Shown here: positions 25,648 through 33,301 of the stretch, piece after piece
Position numbering within the stretch: position 1 is the first letter of the stretch
Layout of the letters: each line of letters begins with the position of its first letter
From: Rhodanobacteraceae bacterium
GTDB taxonomy: Bacteria > Acidobacteriota > Terriglobia > Terriglobales > Acidobacteriaceae
Length of the DNA: 40,835 bases
Direction of reading: 5' to 3'
Assembly: GCA_025350865.1 (NCBI GenBank)
Contig: JANXWZ010000081.1
Location: 1-40,835 of the forward strand
Translations under genes and position numbers: made by a program
Notes under the pieces: model-generated
Told to the model about the DNA's origin: nothing
The model's database searches: none
The model's input: only the letters and a program-made list of their open reading frames with translations

Positions 25648-26915
25648 AGCTTTCGAGTATCCTCGTCCGCAATTTCATCCTCTACTCAACCACCGCCGCA
25701 CTCTTCGGCACGGCGGTCTATCTCTTCATTGGCGGCATCATGATCCAGGGATTCTACCTGTTGATGTTGCTAAATCTCTTCCTGATGTTTCTATTGAAGC
25801 GCCTTTGGATTCCACTCGGCCTCCTGGTCTTCATCAGTTTTCTCATCATCTCGGGCACAGTTGGACTGATTCAGGGGACCGACTCCATACCGCGGCTGGC
25901 TAAGGAATTTCTTGGGATCAGCATGAGCGCGTTTTACTTCTGCTGCTTCTTTCGCACGATCGACTTCAACCTGGAACAGGCATTCCGACTATATGCCCGC
26001 ATGGCATATTGGGTGGCTGTACTAGGCTTGATTCTCTTCCCCATACGTCTGATCTTTTTCGGCGACTACAGGCTGCGCAGCATCCTTACCGAGCCTTCCA
26101 TGTTCGCCATCACCTGCATTCCCGCGCTCTATTACTATGCCGACCGGTGGCAGCGACATGGCGTCCACGGTCGCAGGGTGGTTGTCCTGCTGGTCGCCTT
26201 TATCCTTGCCGGATCCTCTAACGGATTCCTCGCGGTGTTGCTTGGCCTCTCTATCTTCCTAATGCGCTACCGCCGCGCCAAGTTTCTGCTACCGGTGCTG
26301 TTGTTCGTCTTTGGTTCGGCGTTCTATACGTTGTTCAGCGACGTCACTCTCAGAATCAACGACAGCCTGCGCGTCGTTCAGGAACTCGACCTGACCCACA
26401 CAAACCTCAGTACATGGGCGCTTTTCTCCAATGTTTTCGTGGCGCAACAAGTCCTTCAGGAACATCCATGGCTGGGCAATGGCCTCGGCTCGCACGGTAA
26501 ATCCTACGAAAAGTACATCGGCGACGTGCAGGGGTTTGACGATTTTTCGGGGACAAAAGCCGAGGGACTGAACGCGGAGGATGCAAACTCACTCGGCACC
26601 CGGGTTTTGTCAGACATGGGATTCCTCGGTGGTGCGCTCGTAATTTGGTTTATCTGGAGATACCGCCCCAGGACCGATACCGAGAGCGACGTGATGTCGA
26701 AAGCTATCTGGCTCTACTTCTTCCTGAAGCTCTTGCGAGGAGGGCAGTATTTTAGTAACGAACAGTATTTCTTCATTGGGTTTTACATTCTGAATCAGGT
26801 CATCGTTCGAAAGGCGCAGATTCTCAATTCCGCAAGAGAACGAGTTCGCAAGCCTGGTTGGGCGCTTGGCGCAAGGCAGCAACTCCATGTCATTGGTGGC
26901 GGTGTGCGCGCATGA
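25644..26915 (+). CDS. Wzy-like O-antigen/EPS polymerase, multi-pass membrane protein
   Basis: About 423 aa with roughly ten hydrophobic segments, e.g. FILYSTTAALFGTAVYLFIG, MLLNLFLMFLLKRLW and VVVLLVAFILAGSSNGFLAV. A large loop follows (about 250-330) containing HPWLGNGLGSHGKSYEK and NSLGTRVLSDMGFLG; this pattern is typical of O-antigen ligase/polymerase proteins. It would polymerise lipid-linked repeat units on the periplasmic face. Ligase activity cannot be excluded from sequence. ATG 25644 overlaps the previous stop (ATGA); an upstream in-frame codon at 25611 would add 11 residues that belong to the preceding gene's coding region. Confidence 0.82.
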   Translation: MKLSSILVRNFILYSTTAALFGTAVYLFIGGIMIQGFYLLMLLNLFLMFLLKRLWIPLGLLVFISFLIISGTVGLIQGTDSIPRLAKEFLGISMSAFYFCCFFRTIDFNLEQAFRLYARMAYWVAVLGLILFPIRLIFFGDYRLRSILTEPSMFAITCIPALYYYADRWQRHGVHGRRVVVLLVAFILAGSSNGFLAVLLGLSIFLMRYRRAKFLLPVLLFVFGSAFYTLFSDVTLRINDSLRVVQELDLTHTNLSTWALFSNVFVAQQVLQEHPWLGNGLGSHGKSYEKYIGDVQGFDDFSGTKAEGLNAEDANSLGTRVLSDMGFLGGALVIWFIWRYRPRTDTESDVMSKAIWLYFFLKLLRGGQYFSNEQYFFIGFYILNQVIVRKAQILNSARERVRKPGWALGARQQLHVIGGGVRA

Positions 26916-27511
26916 GTGTTTTCGATAGCTACGGTTTCTTAGGTTCGATCTCTCTTGCGCTGGACGTTATCCGCACACGTGTTTTCTTTGCGGGCACCCG
27001 GCTCATTCGTTTTCCGGTTTTTGTCAGAGGTCGTAAATGGATCGACTTTGGACAGTCGTTCAGTGCGGGACGCGGATTGAGGATAGAAGCGTTCGGCAAC
27101 CTTGACACCCAGGGCTATCTCATTCGCATCGGCAAAGATGTGCGTGTAAACGACTACGTGCACATCGGCGCAACCCAGTCCATCACAATTGGAGATCGTG
27201 TCCTGATCGCGAGCAAGGTGTTCATCAGCGATCACAACCACGGGAGCTACAGCGGCGGCAGTGCGCAGTCGGACCCTCACGTGCCTCCGTACGATCGCCC
27301 TCTCAGTTCCGCCCCGATCGTCATTGAAGATGATGTATGGCTGGGTGAATCGGTAGCCGTGCTGCCCGGAGTTCGGATCGGCAAGGGCTCAATCATTGGA
27401 TCGCTGACTACGGTGACGCACGACGTCCCACCCTACTGCATCGCCGTAGGAAGTCCCGCTCGTATCATCAAGCGGTACAACGTTGAGTCCGCAAACTGGG
27501 AGGTCGCGTGA
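26912..27511 (+). CDS. Left-handed beta-helix acyltransferase (hexapeptide repeat)
   Basis: 199 aa, LbH O-acetyl/acyltransferase of the WcaF/maltose-acetyltransferase group. Hexapeptide coils run from IRIGKDVRVNDYVHIGA through ITIGDRVLIASKVFI. The catalytic-loop His region is ISDHNHGSY, and the second set is VIEDDVWLGESVAVLPGVRIGKGSIIG (in pieces). The C-terminal IAVGSPARIIKRY is the usual family ending. Likely role: acetylation of an EPS sugar with acetyl-CoA in the cytoplasm. ATG 26912 overlaps the Wzy-like stop by 4 nt; the frame is open upstream but within that gene. Confidence 0.9.
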   Translation: MSVFDSYGFLGSISLALDVIRTRVFFAGTRLIRFPVFVRGRKWIDFGQSFSAGRGLRIEAFGNLDTQGYLIRIGKDVRVNDYVHIGATQSITIGDRVLIASKVFISDHNHGSYSGGSAQSDPHVPPYDRPLSSAPIVIEDDVWLGESVAVLPGVRIGKGSIIGSLTTVTHDVPPYCIAVGSPARIIKRYNVESANWEVA

Positions 27512-28701
27512 AGCCCAGGATCGTTATATCCGGAGTCAATCTGGTCGACCTGGGGCCGCTTGCGATCTTCCGCGAGGCATTAAGCTCCCTGGTGATGAGC
27601 TGCGGTGATCGCTATGAAGTGATCGCGCTCGTTCAACGAAAAGCTGCGTTAGGCGTCGTTGGCGTGACCTACCTGGAATTTCCAAACGTCAAAGGGTCCT
27701 GGCTCAAGCGACTGCAATTTGAATATTTCCAAAGCCTCGAGATTAGCCGTTCAATCCGACCCGATCTGTGGATTGCGATGCACGACATCACGCCGCGCGT
27801 CGAGTGCAGGCAGCAATTCGTCTATTGCCACAACCCGTCACCGTTCTACCAGTTCAGCATCCGAGAGACGCTGCTTGACCCTAAGTTTGGGATGTTCACT
27901 CTTTTTTACAGATTTCTGTATGGCATCTTCCTCCACCGTAATGCGGCGGTGCTTGTCCAACAAGAATGGATTCGGAAGGAATTCGAAGAGCGGTACGGCG
28001 TTCGAAACGTGGTGGTGGCCCACCCGACGTTGATGGAACCGAAGCTGCCCGAGCTAAATCATTCGCAGACAAATCCCTATCGATTTTTCTACCCCGCTTT
28101 CCCTCGAACCTTCAAGAATCACGAATTAATCTTGTCGGCAGTAAAGCTGCTGGAGGACAGAGGATTACGCGACTTTGAAGTCCTCCTCACGGTCGATGCC
28201 GAAAGCAATCGATGCGGAGCCGACTTAGTCCGTCGTTATAGCACTCTCCGATCAGTCCAATGGCTGGGCTCACTATCCCAGCCCCAGGTGTATGAGTCTT
28301 ATGGCGAGTCGTCTTGCCTTCTCTTCCCCTCAAAGCTTGAAACCTGGGGTCTGCCGCTCACGGAGTTCAAAGCGACTGGAAAGCCTATCCTTGCTGCCGA
28401 CCTTCCGTATGCCCACGAGACAATAGGGACCTATGGAGCGGTTGAATTCTTCAATATCGACGATCCAAGTCAGCTGGCGGACCTGATGGCGCAGGCGATC
28501 AAGGGTACGCTCCAGTGGCGCTCAGTTTGTGCAAACCCCATTCCGCAACCCTTTGCCAGAGATTGGCTGAGCCTTTGGGAGTTGCTCGTTCCCGAGATCT
28601 CAGCCGAAGAATCCGATGTCCCACCGAGCCCTCTAACCGTAAATTCAACCCGCACTACAGATTTACCATCGTCCCCCGCAATCCGGAGATTCAGTGCCTA
28701 A
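27508..28701 (+). CDS. GT4-type glycosyltransferase (first copy)
   Basis: 397 aa retaining GT-B enzyme. The N-terminal domain begins KPRIVISGVNLVDLGPLAIFR, a Gly-rich acceptor loop shared with WcaI/WbaZ-like enzymes. The C-terminal donor domain has FFYPAFPRTFKNHELILSAV and SCLLFPSKLETWGLPLTEFKATGKPILA (in pieces). This contains the E-x7-E-type motif (Glu in LETWG and in LTEFK) that binds the nucleotide sugar. It starts with GTG that shares GTGA with the acyltransferase stop. Sugar specificity is unknown. Confidence 0.87.
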   Translation: MKPRIVISGVNLVDLGPLAIFREALSSLVMSCGDRYEVIALVQRKAALGVVGVTYLEFPNVKGSWLKRLQFEYFQSLEISRSIRPDLWIAMHDITPRVECRQQFVYCHNPSPFYQFSIRETLLDPKFGMFTLFYRFLYGIFLHRNAAVLVQQEWIRKEFEERYGVRNVVVAHPTLMEPKLPELNHSQTNPYRFFYPAFPRTFKNHELILSAVKLLEDRGLRDFEVLLTVDAESNRCGADLVRRYSTLRSVQWLGSLSQPQVYESYGESSCLLFPSKLETWGLPLTEFKATGKPILAADLPYAHETIGTYGAVEFFNIDDPSQLADLMAQAIKGTLQWRSVCANPIPQPFARDWLSLWELLVPEISAEESDVPPSPLTVNSTRTTDLPSSPAIRRFSA

Positions 28702-29419
28702 GGACCTCATCAAGAAGCTCGCCCGCAAATTCGACTACGAAATCCAGGGTCTGCCTCGCGCCTACGCAGCAGAACGGAGCCTTGCCGGACTGCTCCTTGA
28801 CCAGCAGATTGACCTCGTACTCGATGTCGGCGCTAATACCGGGCAGTTTGTCGAAGAGCTTCTTTCCTCGGGATACGTCGGCCGGATCGTATCGTTTGAA
28901 CCGCAAAAGTGGGCACACGAGCAGTTATGCCAAAAGTCGACGCTTCACACGAATTGGCAAATTGCCGAACGAACTGCGGTCGGCGCGGTCAACGGGTCGA
29001 TCGACATAAATATCTCCGGAAATGGAGTCAGCAGTTCAATTCTCGGCATGCTTCCATCGCACTCCAAGGCCGCGCCGGAATCAGCATATATAGCCATCGA
29101 GACCGTGCCGATCCGCCGTTTGGACGATCTGTACCTGCTCTCGCCAACGGATCGGGCGCTTTTGAAAATCGACGTTCAGGGATATGAAAAACAGGTCATA
29201 GACGGGGCCGCGTCACTCCTGACTGGGGTACGCGCGGTCATGACAGAAATGTCGTTTGTACCGCTCTATGCCGGGCAGATCCTTGCCTTGGAGCTATGGA
29301 CCCTGCTTGCCAACCAGGGCTTCGAGCCATGGTCAATCGAGCCAGGATTCCGCGATCCCGACACCGGCAGAACGCTCCAGATAGACGGTCTTTTCGTTCG
29401 TTCCACCCGGAACTCGTAA
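28694..29419 (+). CDS. FkbM family SAM-dependent methyltransferase
   Basis: 241 aa. SAM-binding motif I is LVLDVGANTGQFVEELL (about 37-53), with the acidic strand IVSFEPQKWAHEQL at 64-77. LLKIDVQGYEKQVIDGA at about 157-173 is the classic FkbM signature. Likely O-methylates a sugar of the EPS unit. GTG 28694 overlaps the previous gene by 8 nt. Confidence 0.9.
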   Translation: MPKDLIKKLARKFDYEIQGLPRAYAAERSLAGLLLDQQIDLVLDVGANTGQFVEELLSSGYVGRIVSFEPQKWAHEQLCQKSTLHTNWQIAERTAVGAVNGSIDINISGNGVSSSILGMLPSHSKAAPESAYIAIETVPIRRLDDLYLLSPTDRALLKIDVQGYEKQVIDGAASLLTGVRAVMTEMSFVPLYAGQILALELWTLLANQGFEPWSIEPGFRDPDTGRTLQIDGLFVRSTRNS

Positions 29420-29425
29420 GCCTCG

Positions 29426-30538
29426 ATGAAGACTCGAATCTATCTGGACGGATACTCCTACGACCTCCGAACGCGCAATTCCGACTGGAGCTACGTGGAG
29501 AAAAAAATGCCTCGCGTGGCGGATTGGGAGCCCGAGGTGGAGTTTGTCCGGCAGCGGTCACGCACCGTCATGCTGCGGGCCAACCTGAAAGCCGTGCGAG
29601 CAACGATCGGTCGTCGTATCGGAATGCCCGTATCCCCGCTTACGGCCGAGACTGACCTGCTCGACCCTGAAGAATTGGCCCGTGCACAGTGTGATGTGGT
29701 CTTCTCCCACCGTGGACTCACGCTTAATAGCGGCGACATTCCCGTCGTCTGGATGAACGCCATTCTCGATCCCCGCATGAATGCCCATTTCTTCCGAACC
29801 AGCCCTGCTGGGTTCGAAGAGGAAGTCGCGATAAAAGGCCCTCTGTTTCGCAAGGCAGCTGCCGTACAGGTCTGTTCAGACGCGGAGGCGGAGCGTCACA
29901 GGCAGACGTTCCCAGATATTGCCGATCGATTTCATGCGGTTCCCCTGTTCGGTCCGCATCTTGTCTCCGCCCAAGAATCCATCCTTGAAAAGCACGTCAA
30001 AGCTCGACCAGTGAACATGTTATTCGTAGGCAATCAGGCGGAACGCAAAGGACTTCCCGAAGCTTTGGAAGCTTACCGATCGCTACCTGACGCCATCCGA
30101 AGGTCCACCAGCTTCACAATCGTCAGTCACTTCGACAAAAGCCGCCTGGCGGTTCCAGATGACGAGCAAATTACCGTCCATCGTGGCCTTGGGCAGGCCG
30201 GCGTCATAGACCTGATGCGCCGTTCTCATATTCTGGTAAACGTGGCGCACCACGAGAGCTATGGGATGATCTTTTTGGAAGCAATGTCTCAGGGTATGCT
30301 CTGTCTGGGACCAGACTGGGAGGTACAGCGCGAGATTCTTGCCTACGGTTCAGCAGGTGTCAACGTCCCATGCGACGCTGCTTCGATTTCTACCGCGATG
30401 CTCCGCGCAATCGAAGATGAAGACTGGCGACTCGCGCTAGCGGCCAGGGGCTTCCGACGGTTCAATGAACGCTTCGCACCGTCAGTTGTGGCTCATCAGT
30501 ACTCCGAATTATTCCGGTTGATCGCGGCGCGCCGCTGA
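29426..30538 (+). CDS. GT4-type glycosyltransferase (second copy)
   Basis: 370 aa GT-B enzyme, last gene of the chain. The N-terminal domain is divergent (begins MKTRIYLDGYSYDLRTRNS). The donor domain is clear: MLFVGNQAERKGLPEALEAY at about 193-212, then ITVHRGLGQAGVIDLMRRSH. VAHHESYGMIFLEAMSQGML carries the exact E-x7-E motif. It begins 6 nt after the FkbM stop and converges on the flippase gene with 11 nt between stops. Donor and acceptor are unknown. Confidence 0.87.
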   Translation: MKTRIYLDGYSYDLRTRNSDWSYVEKKMPRVADWEPEVEFVRQRSRTVMLRANLKAVRATIGRRIGMPVSPLTAETDLLDPEELARAQCDVVFSHRGLTLNSGDIPVVWMNAILDPRMNAHFFRTSPAGFEEEVAIKGPLFRKAAAVQVCSDAEAERHRQTFPDIADRFHAVPLFGPHLVSAQESILEKHVKARPVNMLFVGNQAERKGLPEALEAYRSLPDAIRRSTSFTIVSHFDKSRLAVPDDEQITVHRGLGQAGVIDLMRRSHILVNVAHHESYGMIFLEAMSQGMLCLGPDWEVQREILAYGSAGVNVPCDAASISTAMLRAIEDEDWRLALAARGFRRFNERFAPSVVAHQYSELFRLIAARR

Positions 30539-30549
30539 GTCCCCTGAGG

Positions 30550-31917
30550 CTACACCCAGCGCCGAATCAGCTTCGCCCTCAGTGCATTAAGTTCCGTCAT
30601 ATCGAACATTGAAGCGGCAAAGGCTGGCCATGGATCCGACACCAGGCGATTGCTCATGCGGACCACATAAACGCTCATGATGCAGTCGCAGACCAGGAGC
30701 GCGGTGGCGGTCCCCCGGAGGCCACAATTCTTCGTTAGCACCCAGCAGAGCAGGAGTGATCCGGCAGTGCACGCCAGGTATGTCATCGCAAGGCGCTGAT
30801 GCCGATTCGCGGCCAACGGTACGGCGGAACTGGCGTTCCATCCGGAATTTGCCAGCACGACACAGAGCAGGATATAGAAAGTTGGGACATCCATCACGAC
30901 ACGGCCTCGAGTCCAAAGCGCAAAGAGCTGTGGACCCGACAAGCCAAGCGCAAGCGACGCCAACAGCGCAAGCAGCATGGAGACCTGGCACGAAGCGCGG
31001 TGAAGTCTGCGCGCAAGAACCCAGTTACCCTGACCGTAGGCTGCGGAGAGCTCTGGCCAAACCGAACTCTTTACCGCATCGGTAAGCTGAAACACTGCCC
31101 GCGACAGCGTCCGCATCGGATTGAAAACAGCGACCGCCACGGGACCAAGCAGCACGCCAATGACGATCGTTGTGCCCTGCAGGCTCAGCGCGCTTCCGGC
31201 CGGAAACGCCATGAAGGCGAAGGCAGGCCGAGCCAGCTCCCGAATGCGGCTCCAAGTCACCTGTTCGATCCCATAAGGCAGCCACGGAATAAGTTTGCGC
31301 TGTGCAATGACCAGCCAGATCGTGCCTAGTACGCTGATCCCAAGCATCAGTAAAGCCAGCTGCACCGGGCCTGCGCGGACGACAAGCAGGACGACAAAAC
31401 TGACACCCTCAACGATCCGAATCACATTGACGAACAGCACCCCACGCGCATACTCCCCGGCACACCGGTAGGCGGAGATGATGACGCTCCATTGCAGGAT
31501 CACCAGACAATTCAGACACAGGACCAGCAGGGCATACTTCATCTCCATCGGGCTCATGGAACTGATGTGAAGCGCCTCATGCAGCGGTAGCGCAAATATA
31601 CCAAAGCAGAGAAACATCCCGAGGAGGAAGGAAATACCCACCACCAGAATTGCCGTACTTTGGAAGGTCTCGATGGCGCCGGGGCGGTCGTCGGCGTTGA
31701 CCCGCATCGTCATATCGCTTCCGGCGACGTTTCCGAAACCCAGATCAGAGAGCAACAGATATGCAGGGATGGTACTTATCAGAAGCCATTCACCATAAAG
31801 GTGAGGACCCCATACGCGCAACATGACAGGCACGTTGACGAGCTGCACCAGAATCGTCACAACGGGCCCGAGAACTGAGGCCCCGTACGCCGTCAGGAGT
31901 CTACGCTGGACACTCAA
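30550..31917 (-). CDS. Wzx-like polysaccharide flippase
   Basis: About 455 aa, 12-14 hydrophobic segments of the MATE/MOP type (PST family). N-terminal RRLLTAYGASVLGPVVTILV and LRVWGPHLYGEWLLISTIP are the usual flippase opening. SDLGFGNVAGSDMTMRVNA and the central LARPAFAFMAFPAGSALSLQG fit as well. It would flip the lipid-linked repeat unit to the Wzy-like polymerase. The frame stays open to 32451, but upstream residues look non-coding. TTG 31917 is the only start near the conserved N-terminus and overlaps the stop of a 43-codon ORF (TTGA). The Shine-Dalgarno is weak. Confidence 0.85.
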   Translation of the reverse strand: MSVQRRLLTAYGASVLGPVVTILVQLVNVPVMLRVWGPHLYGEWLLISTIPAYLLLSDLGFGNVAGSDMTMRVNADDRPGAIETFQSTAILVVGISFLLGMFLCFGIFALPLHEALHISSMSPMEMKYALLVLCLNCLVILQWSVIISAYRCAGEYARGVLFVNVIRIVEGVSFVVLLVVRAGPVQLALLMLGISVLGTIWLVIAQRKLIPWLPYGIEQVTWSRIRELARPAFAFMAFPAGSALSLQGTTIVIGVLLGPVAVAVFNPMRTLSRAVFQLTDAVKSSVWPELSAAYGQGNWVLARRLHRASCQVSMLLALLASLALGLSGPQLFALWTRGRVVMDVPTFYILLCVVLANSGWNASSAVPLAANRHQRLAMTYLACTAGSLLLCWVLTKNCGLRGTATALLVCDCIMSVYVVRMSNRLVSDPWPAFAASMFDMTELNALRAKLIRRWV

Positions 31918-32332
31918 CCGTGCAGTTCCCGTGCAGCTTTGACAAAGCCGGGTTGATGCACGACAACCCCGTTCTGGGAACGAATCAACATAATCACGTT
32001 TTCGTGTAGCCCCCTGCTCAATCTGACGATAGTGACGGAGGCCATGACTTCTGGCATTCTCACCAAGAGATAGTCTAGCCGAAATCCCAAATGAAACGGT
32101 TTCGCTCGGCTGAGGCTGTTTGCAGGATAACGATGCACCCCAACGCAGTCGCACCCTGTATGGGACCGCCTTGCGCGTTCTTACACGCGGTTCGTCTTCA
32201 AACCAGACCCTCGCGTTTGATTGCAGCACCTCGCAGTCTTCTTTTGTCATCGCTCGCGAGTGTGAGATCGTAGCGATGTACTCCATCCAGCGCGTGAAAC
32301 GGCGGCGAGCAGTTCCGCCAGGAGGGCATGCG
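31918..32332. other. Flippase / kdgT divergent region
   Basis: 415 nt before the likely kdgT start. It holds a minus-strand 43-codon ORF (31914-32045, begins MASVTIVRLSRGLHENVIM) of unknown reality, and the upstream open part of the kdgT frame (ATG 32276). I found no firm promoter. Confidence 0.4.
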
Positions 32333-32335
32333 ATC
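32320..32335 (+). promoter_or_regulatory. Shine-Dalgarno AGGAGG followed by ATC candidate start
   Basis: AGGAGG at 32320-32325 is a perfect anti-16S match. Seven nt later comes ATC (32333-32335), exactly where KdgT-family proteins begin. An ATG at 32328 is only 2 nt from the SD and opens a 15-codon frame in the wrong phase. Confidence 0.55.
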
Positions 32336-33301
32336 AAGATCAAGGCCACGATTGAGCAGGTTCCGGGTGGGATGATGACGATGCCGCTCGCCTGCGGGGC
32401 GCTTCTGGCGACTTTGGCCCCGCATGCCGGGTCGTTCTTCGGGTCGTTCACCGGCGCGCTGTTCTCCGGCGCGCTTCCGTTGCTGGCTGTCTTCTATGTC
32501 TGCATGGGAGCCACAATCTCCCTCCGGTCTTTGCCGGGTGTCATCAAACGCGGTGGAGCGTTGATGGCCGCCAAAATTACGCTCGGCGTCCTCGCGGGAG
32601 TCATCCTTGGGCGTGTGCTTGGCACCCAGCCCATCGCGACCGGCTGGCTTGCGGGGCTTTCAACGCTAGCTGTCGTAGCAGCCATTAACGACACCAACGG
32701 CGGCCTGTACATGGCCCTGATGCGCCGATACGGAAGCGCTGAGGAGGCCGCATCCTACGCCGTCATGGCGCTGGAATCCGGACCTTTTCTCACCATGGTG
32801 ACCCTCGGTATCGCGGGTCTGTCTTCCTTTCCATGGCAGACGTTCGCCGGTGCCATTTTGCCTTTGTGTGTCGGCATGGTGCTGGGTAATCTCGATCCGG
32901 AGATACGGGCATTCCTCGGCCAGGGTGTTCCGGTCCTGATTCCATTTTTCGCCTTCGCGCTGGGCACGACGCTGGACCTTCATCTGGTGTGGACGGCAGG
33001 GCTGCTCGGCCTTCTACTTGGATTGACGACCCTATGCGTCTCCGCCGTGGTCCTGATCGCCGTAGACAAGTTGATCGGCGGCAATGGAACCGCGGGGATC
33101 GCGGCGTCAACAACCGCGGGAAACGCCGCAGCCGTGCCGATGCTGGTGGCAGCAGCCAACAAGGAGTATTTCGCAGCCGCCCGAGCCGCCACTGTACTGG
33201 TAGCGTCGAGCGTGGTGGTGACGAGCCTCCTGGTGCCTCTGTTGACGGCCTATTGGCATCGATCGATAGGAAGCTCAAGAGCGGCGAAGGCGGGCGAATG
33301 A
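32333..33301 (+). CDS. kdgT: 2-keto-3-deoxygluconate permease (KdgT family)
   Basis: 322 aa inner-membrane sugar-acid:H+ symporter family. From the ATC codon the protein reads IKIKATIEQVPGGMM, aligning with E. coli KdgT MQIKRSIEKIPGGMM as I recall it. Later matches are AAINDTNGGLYMALM, VMALESGPFLTM, LGNLDPEIRAFL, LIPFFAFALGTTLDL and NGTAGIAASTTAGNAAAVP, all KdgT hallmarks, with about ten helices. The initiation codon is odd: ATC after a perfect SD. In-frame ATG 32276 would add 19 basic residues but lacks a ribosome site. ATG 32366 would delete the conserved N-terminus. The stop overlaps the kinase start (ATGA). The neighbours are a C4 acid-sugar kinase and dehydrogenase, so the real substrate may be a different sugar acid. 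Confidence 0.88.
   Translation: MKIKATIEQVPGGMMTMPLACGALLATLAPHAGSFFGSFTGALFSGALPLLAVFYVCMGATISLRSLPGVIKRGGALMAAKITLGVLAGVILGRVLGTQPIATGWLAGLSTLAVVAAINDTNGGLYMALMRRYGSAEEAASYAVMALESGPFLTMVTLGIAGLSSFPWQTFAGAILPLCVGMVLGNLDPEIRAFLGQGVPVLIPFFAFALGTTLDLHLVWTAGLLGLLLGLTTLCVSAVVLIAVDKLIGGNGTAGIAASTTAGNAAAVPMLVAAANKEYFAAARAATVLVASSVVVTSLLVPLLTAYWHRSIGSSRAAKAGE

Noticed and set aside
32120..32332. Longer N-terminus for the kdgT frame
   Set aside because: Translation upstream of the conserved start is basic and non-homologous, and lacks a ribosome site.
31918..32451. 178-codon extension of the flippase
   Set aside because: Arg/Ser-rich, no membrane character, crosses the divergent promoter region and kdgT start.
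32989..33297. 103-codon extension of the acid-sugar kinase
   Set aside because: Lies inside kdgT in another frame; the family starts at the ATGA overlap (33298).
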